The notes beneath the pieces were generated by a model. That model saw nothing but the letters and a program-made list of their open reading frames with translations. It searched no databases and was not told the origin of the DNA. 64,000 bases of DNA from Elusimicrobiota bacterium (GTDB lineage Bacteria > Elusimicrobiota > Endomicrobiia > Endomicrobiales > Endomicrobiaceae). The stretch's first letter is position 1; each line of letters begins with the position of its first letter. Position numbers and translations under genes: made by a program. Positions 62,297-64,000 of this stretch are shown here, in pieces. The DNA is taken from positions 1 through 64,000 of the forward strand of contig JAITSO010000054.1 in the NCBI GenBank assembly GCA_031287735.1, read 5' to 3'.

Positions 62297-62326
62297 TTGA
62301 AGTTGCCGATTAAAATATTCTATATA
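62297..62326 (+). promoter_or_regulatory. Candidate promoter for rmlA-rmlC-rmlD
   Basis: TTGAAG (62297-62302) and TATATA (62321-62326) are 18 bases apart, in the 235-base divergent gap. The start would be about 150 bases before rmlA, leaving a long leader. No closer pair with good spacing was found. Confidence 0.35.
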
Positions 62327-62481
62327 GCAGTCAGGGTTTATCCTCAAGAAAACTATTTAATAGCTAATTTGAAGCATAGAACTTATCTAAATTTATGGAA
62401 GTTTACTTTATTTTGCTTTTATTGCAAAATCCGTTTTCCCGATGTTGATGTTGGTGATATTTGTTTAAAAGGTTAAACAAA

Positions 62482-63360
62482 ATGAAAGGTATTATCCTTG
62501 CTGGCGGGTTGGGAACCCGTCTTTATCCCATAACAAAAGTCGTGTCCAAACAACTACTTCCTTTGTACGATAAACCCATGATTTACTACTCACTATCTGT
62601 TTTAATGCTCGCCAAAATTAGAGATGTTTTAGTAATTTCAACTTCTAAAGATTTGCCACTTTTTAAAGAGCTTTTTGGGAACGGAGAGTTTATTGGTATG
62701 AATTTTAGCTATGGCGTACAAGAAACGCCCGGAGGACTTGCTGACGCTTTCATAGTAGGACAAGATTTTATTGGTGACGATGTTTGTGCAGTGGTTTTAG
62801 GCGACAATATATTTTATGGCAATGGTTTTCGTAAGTTGCTGGAAAGAGCAAAAGAAAAAGTTGAGAACGAAAAAGGAGCTGTGATTTTTGGATACTATGT
62901 AAAAAATCCAGCTGATTACGGTGTTGTGTGTTTTGGTAGAAAAGGTGAAATTGTTTCTATTGAAGAAAAACCAGAAAATCCAAAATCTCATTATGCTGTG
63001 ACAGGTCTATATTTCTACGATAATTCCGTTATAGAAATTGCAAAAAATATAAAACGTTCCAAAAGAAATGAAGCAGAAATTACTGCTGTAAATAATGCTT
63101 ATTTAGAAAAAAAAGTTCTATCTTTTCTAAAGTTGGAGCGTGGTATAGCTTGGTTCGACGTTGGAACTTTCGACAGATTACTTGAAGCTTCAACTTTTGT
63201 GTCGACAATTCAAAAAAGGCAAGGTTTGGTGGTCGCTTGCATCGAAGAAATTGCTTATAAAAACGGTTGGGTTTCAAAAGAAAGCATTTTGAAATGTGCT
63301 TATAAATACAAAAATTCTGAATATGGCAGTTATTTAAATTCTGTAGTTATGGAGAACTAA
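62482..63360 (+). CDS. rmlA: Glucose-1-phosphate thymidylyltransferase
   Basis: RmlA makes dTDP-glucose for L-rhamnose synthesis. I chose the ATG at 62482 (292 residues) because it gives the conserved MKGIILAGGLGTRLYPITK start and has AAAGG 8 bases upstream; the frame is open from 62461. The LPLYDKPMIYYSLS segment near 26 and EKPENPKSHYAVTGLYFYD near 155 are typical. rmlC and rmlD follow. Confidence 0.96.
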   Translation: MKGIILAGGLGTRLYPITKVVSKQLLPLYDKPMIYYSLSVLMLAKIRDVLVISTSKDLPLFKELFGNGEFIGMNFSYGVQETPGGLADAFIVGQDFIGDDVCAVVLGDNIFYGNGFRKLLERAKEKVENEKGAVIFGYYVKNPADYGVVCFGRKGEIVSIEEKPENPKSHYAVTGLYFYDNSVIEIAKNIKRSKRNEAEITAVNNAYLEKKVLSFLKLERGIAWFDVGTFDRLLEASTFVSTIQKRQGLVVACIEEIAYKNGWVSKESILKCAYKYKNSEYGSYLNSVVMEN

Positions 63361-63897
63361 ATGCCTTTTTCCTTCACAAGATGCAGTATTGAAGGATTGT
63401 ATGAAATATCACCGGAAGTTTTTGGGGATAACCGCGGTTACTTTTATGAAAGTTACTCCCAAAAACATTTTTTTGATGTTGGGTTAAAAATAAATTTTGT
63501 TCAAGACAATATGTCTTTTTCCAAAAAAGGAACTTTGCGCGGCTTGCATTTCCAAACGCAAAATCCGCAAGAAAAATTGGTAAGTGTCATTAACGGTGAA
63601 GTCTTTGATGTTGCTGTAGATATCCGAAAAGATTCTAAAACTTACGGAAAATGGCATGGCGTTCTATTAAATGGAAGCTCGCATAAACAATTTTATATTC
63701 CTCAAGGCTTTGCTCATGGCTTTTTAGTTTTAAGTGATACATCTTTAATTTCTTACAAATGCACAGATTTTTATAATCCAAAAGCTGAAAGTGGGATTAT
63801 TTGGAACGATAGAAAAATAGCTATAGATTGGCCAAAACTTGACGTTGAATACACTTTGTCCGATAAAGATAAAAACTGGTCGGAGCTTTATATATGA
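63361..63897 (+). CDS. rmlC: dTDP-4-dehydrorhamnose 3,5-epimerase
   Basis: RmlC epimerises dTDP-4-keto-6-deoxyglucose. The 178-residue cupin protein shows RGLHFQTQ near 60 (catalytic His) and FYIPQGFAHGFLVLSD near 115. It starts directly after the rmlA stop. The rhamnose product is likely for LPS or surface polysaccharide. No rmlB is seen in the window. Confidence 0.95.
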   Translation: MPFSFTRCSIEGLYEISPEVFGDNRGYFYESYSQKHFFDVGLKINFVQDNMSFSKKGTLRGLHFQTQNPQEKLVSVINGEVFDVAVDIRKDSKTYGKWHGVLLNGSSHKQFYIPQGFAHGFLVLSDTSLISYKCTDFYNPKAESGIIWNDRKIAIDWPKLDVEYTLSDKDKNWSELYI

Positions 63898-64000
63898 TAT
63901 GGATTACAGGCGCCAACGGAATGCTTGCTAAAGAGTTTCCATTTTTTTTAAACAAAAGCTACAAACTGCTTTTAACAGGAAGAGAAATTGATATTGCAAA
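63894..64000 (+). CDS. rmlD: dTDP-4-dehydrorhamnose reductase, N-terminal part
   Basis: The frame starts at an ATGA overlap with rmlC and runs off the window end. Its 35 visible residues begin MIWITGANGMLAKEFPFFL, showing the Rossmann GxxGxxA/G nucleotide-binding start typical of RmlD. Order rmlA-rmlC-rmlD fits. Only the first part is visible. Confidence 0.82.
   Translation, partial: MIWITGANGMLAKEFPFFLNKSYKLLLTGREIDIA

Noticed and set aside
1..64000. CRISPR array, insertion sequence or prophage
   Set aside because: No regularly spaced repeats, no transposase frames, no phage structural genes; the only recombinase is a Xer-type next to topA.

Overview
This window is a stretch of AT-rich bacterial chromosome whose backbone is conserved housekeeping operons. 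The organism is a Gram-negative-type (diderm) bacterium: the window carries lipopolysaccharide core genes (Kdo transferase, four GT9 heptosyltransferase domains, heptose-1-phosphate adenylyltransferase), dTDP-rhamnose genes, an OmpA-like outer-membrane protein and an autotransporter with chlamydial Pmp-like repeats. The combination of low GC, Zn-ribbon (C+) ribosomal proteins, loss of rpmD, topA-xerC coupling and these envelope genes best suggests an Elusimicrobiota (Endomicrobium-like) bacterium. That assignment is inference from gene content and is not proven by the sequence itself.

Layout. 1-15.95 kb (+): end of tuf, then S10-spc-alpha ribosomal superoperon (rpsJ to rplQ) with secY, adk, map, infA, rpmJ and rpoA. 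16-20.3 kb (+): rod-shape genes mreB, mreC, mreD and mrdA (PBP2). 20.7-23.4 kb (+): rpsB-tsf-pyrH-frr. 23.4-28.7 kb (+): OmpA-like outer-membrane protein, a DedA/YqaA membrane protein, waaA and an unusual DUF374 acyltransferase-heptosyltransferase fusion. 29-33.7 kb (+): thiC and a large Pmp-like autotransporter. 33.8-36.9 kb (-): topA-xerC. 37.2-40.7 kb (+): two tandem M23 peptidoglycan peptidases and a BatD-like/BatA pair. 40.7-43.2 kb (-): pstCAB without pstS or phoU. 43.3-46.4 kb (-): an accessory defence-type cassette (PIN-like DUF4411, XRE-ImmA/IrrE protease, DNA methyltransferase, apparently truncated restriction endonuclease). 46.5-50 kb (-): fkbM-type methyltransferase, folE, ftsH. 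50.4-52.8 kb (-): metY, RNase P RNA (rnpB), coiled-coil zinc-ribbon protein. 53-54.7 kb (+): GT9 glycosyltransferase and recX. 54.9-58.6 kb (-): AddA-like helicase-nuclease, smpB, tRNA-Ser(CGA). 58.7-61.5 kb (-): thiD2, hldE2 (rfaE2) and two heptosyltransferases. 61.5-62.2 kb (-): DUF5618 and a small zinc-ribbon membrane protein. 62.5-64 kb (+): rmlA, rmlC and the start of rmlD.

Functionally the window joins translation, rod-shape wall synthesis, LPS-core assembly, thiamin pyrimidine synthesis and phosphate uptake. The most unusual elements are the DUF374-GT9 fusion, a PstB lacking both its Q-loop glutamine and its H-loop histidine, the ImmA/DUF4411/restriction-modification cassette, the Pmp-like autotransporter, a short near-identical DNA patch shared by the tandem M23 genes, and a standalone ThiD2 inside the heptose operon. 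I saw no CRISPR array, insertion sequence, prophage or replication origin.
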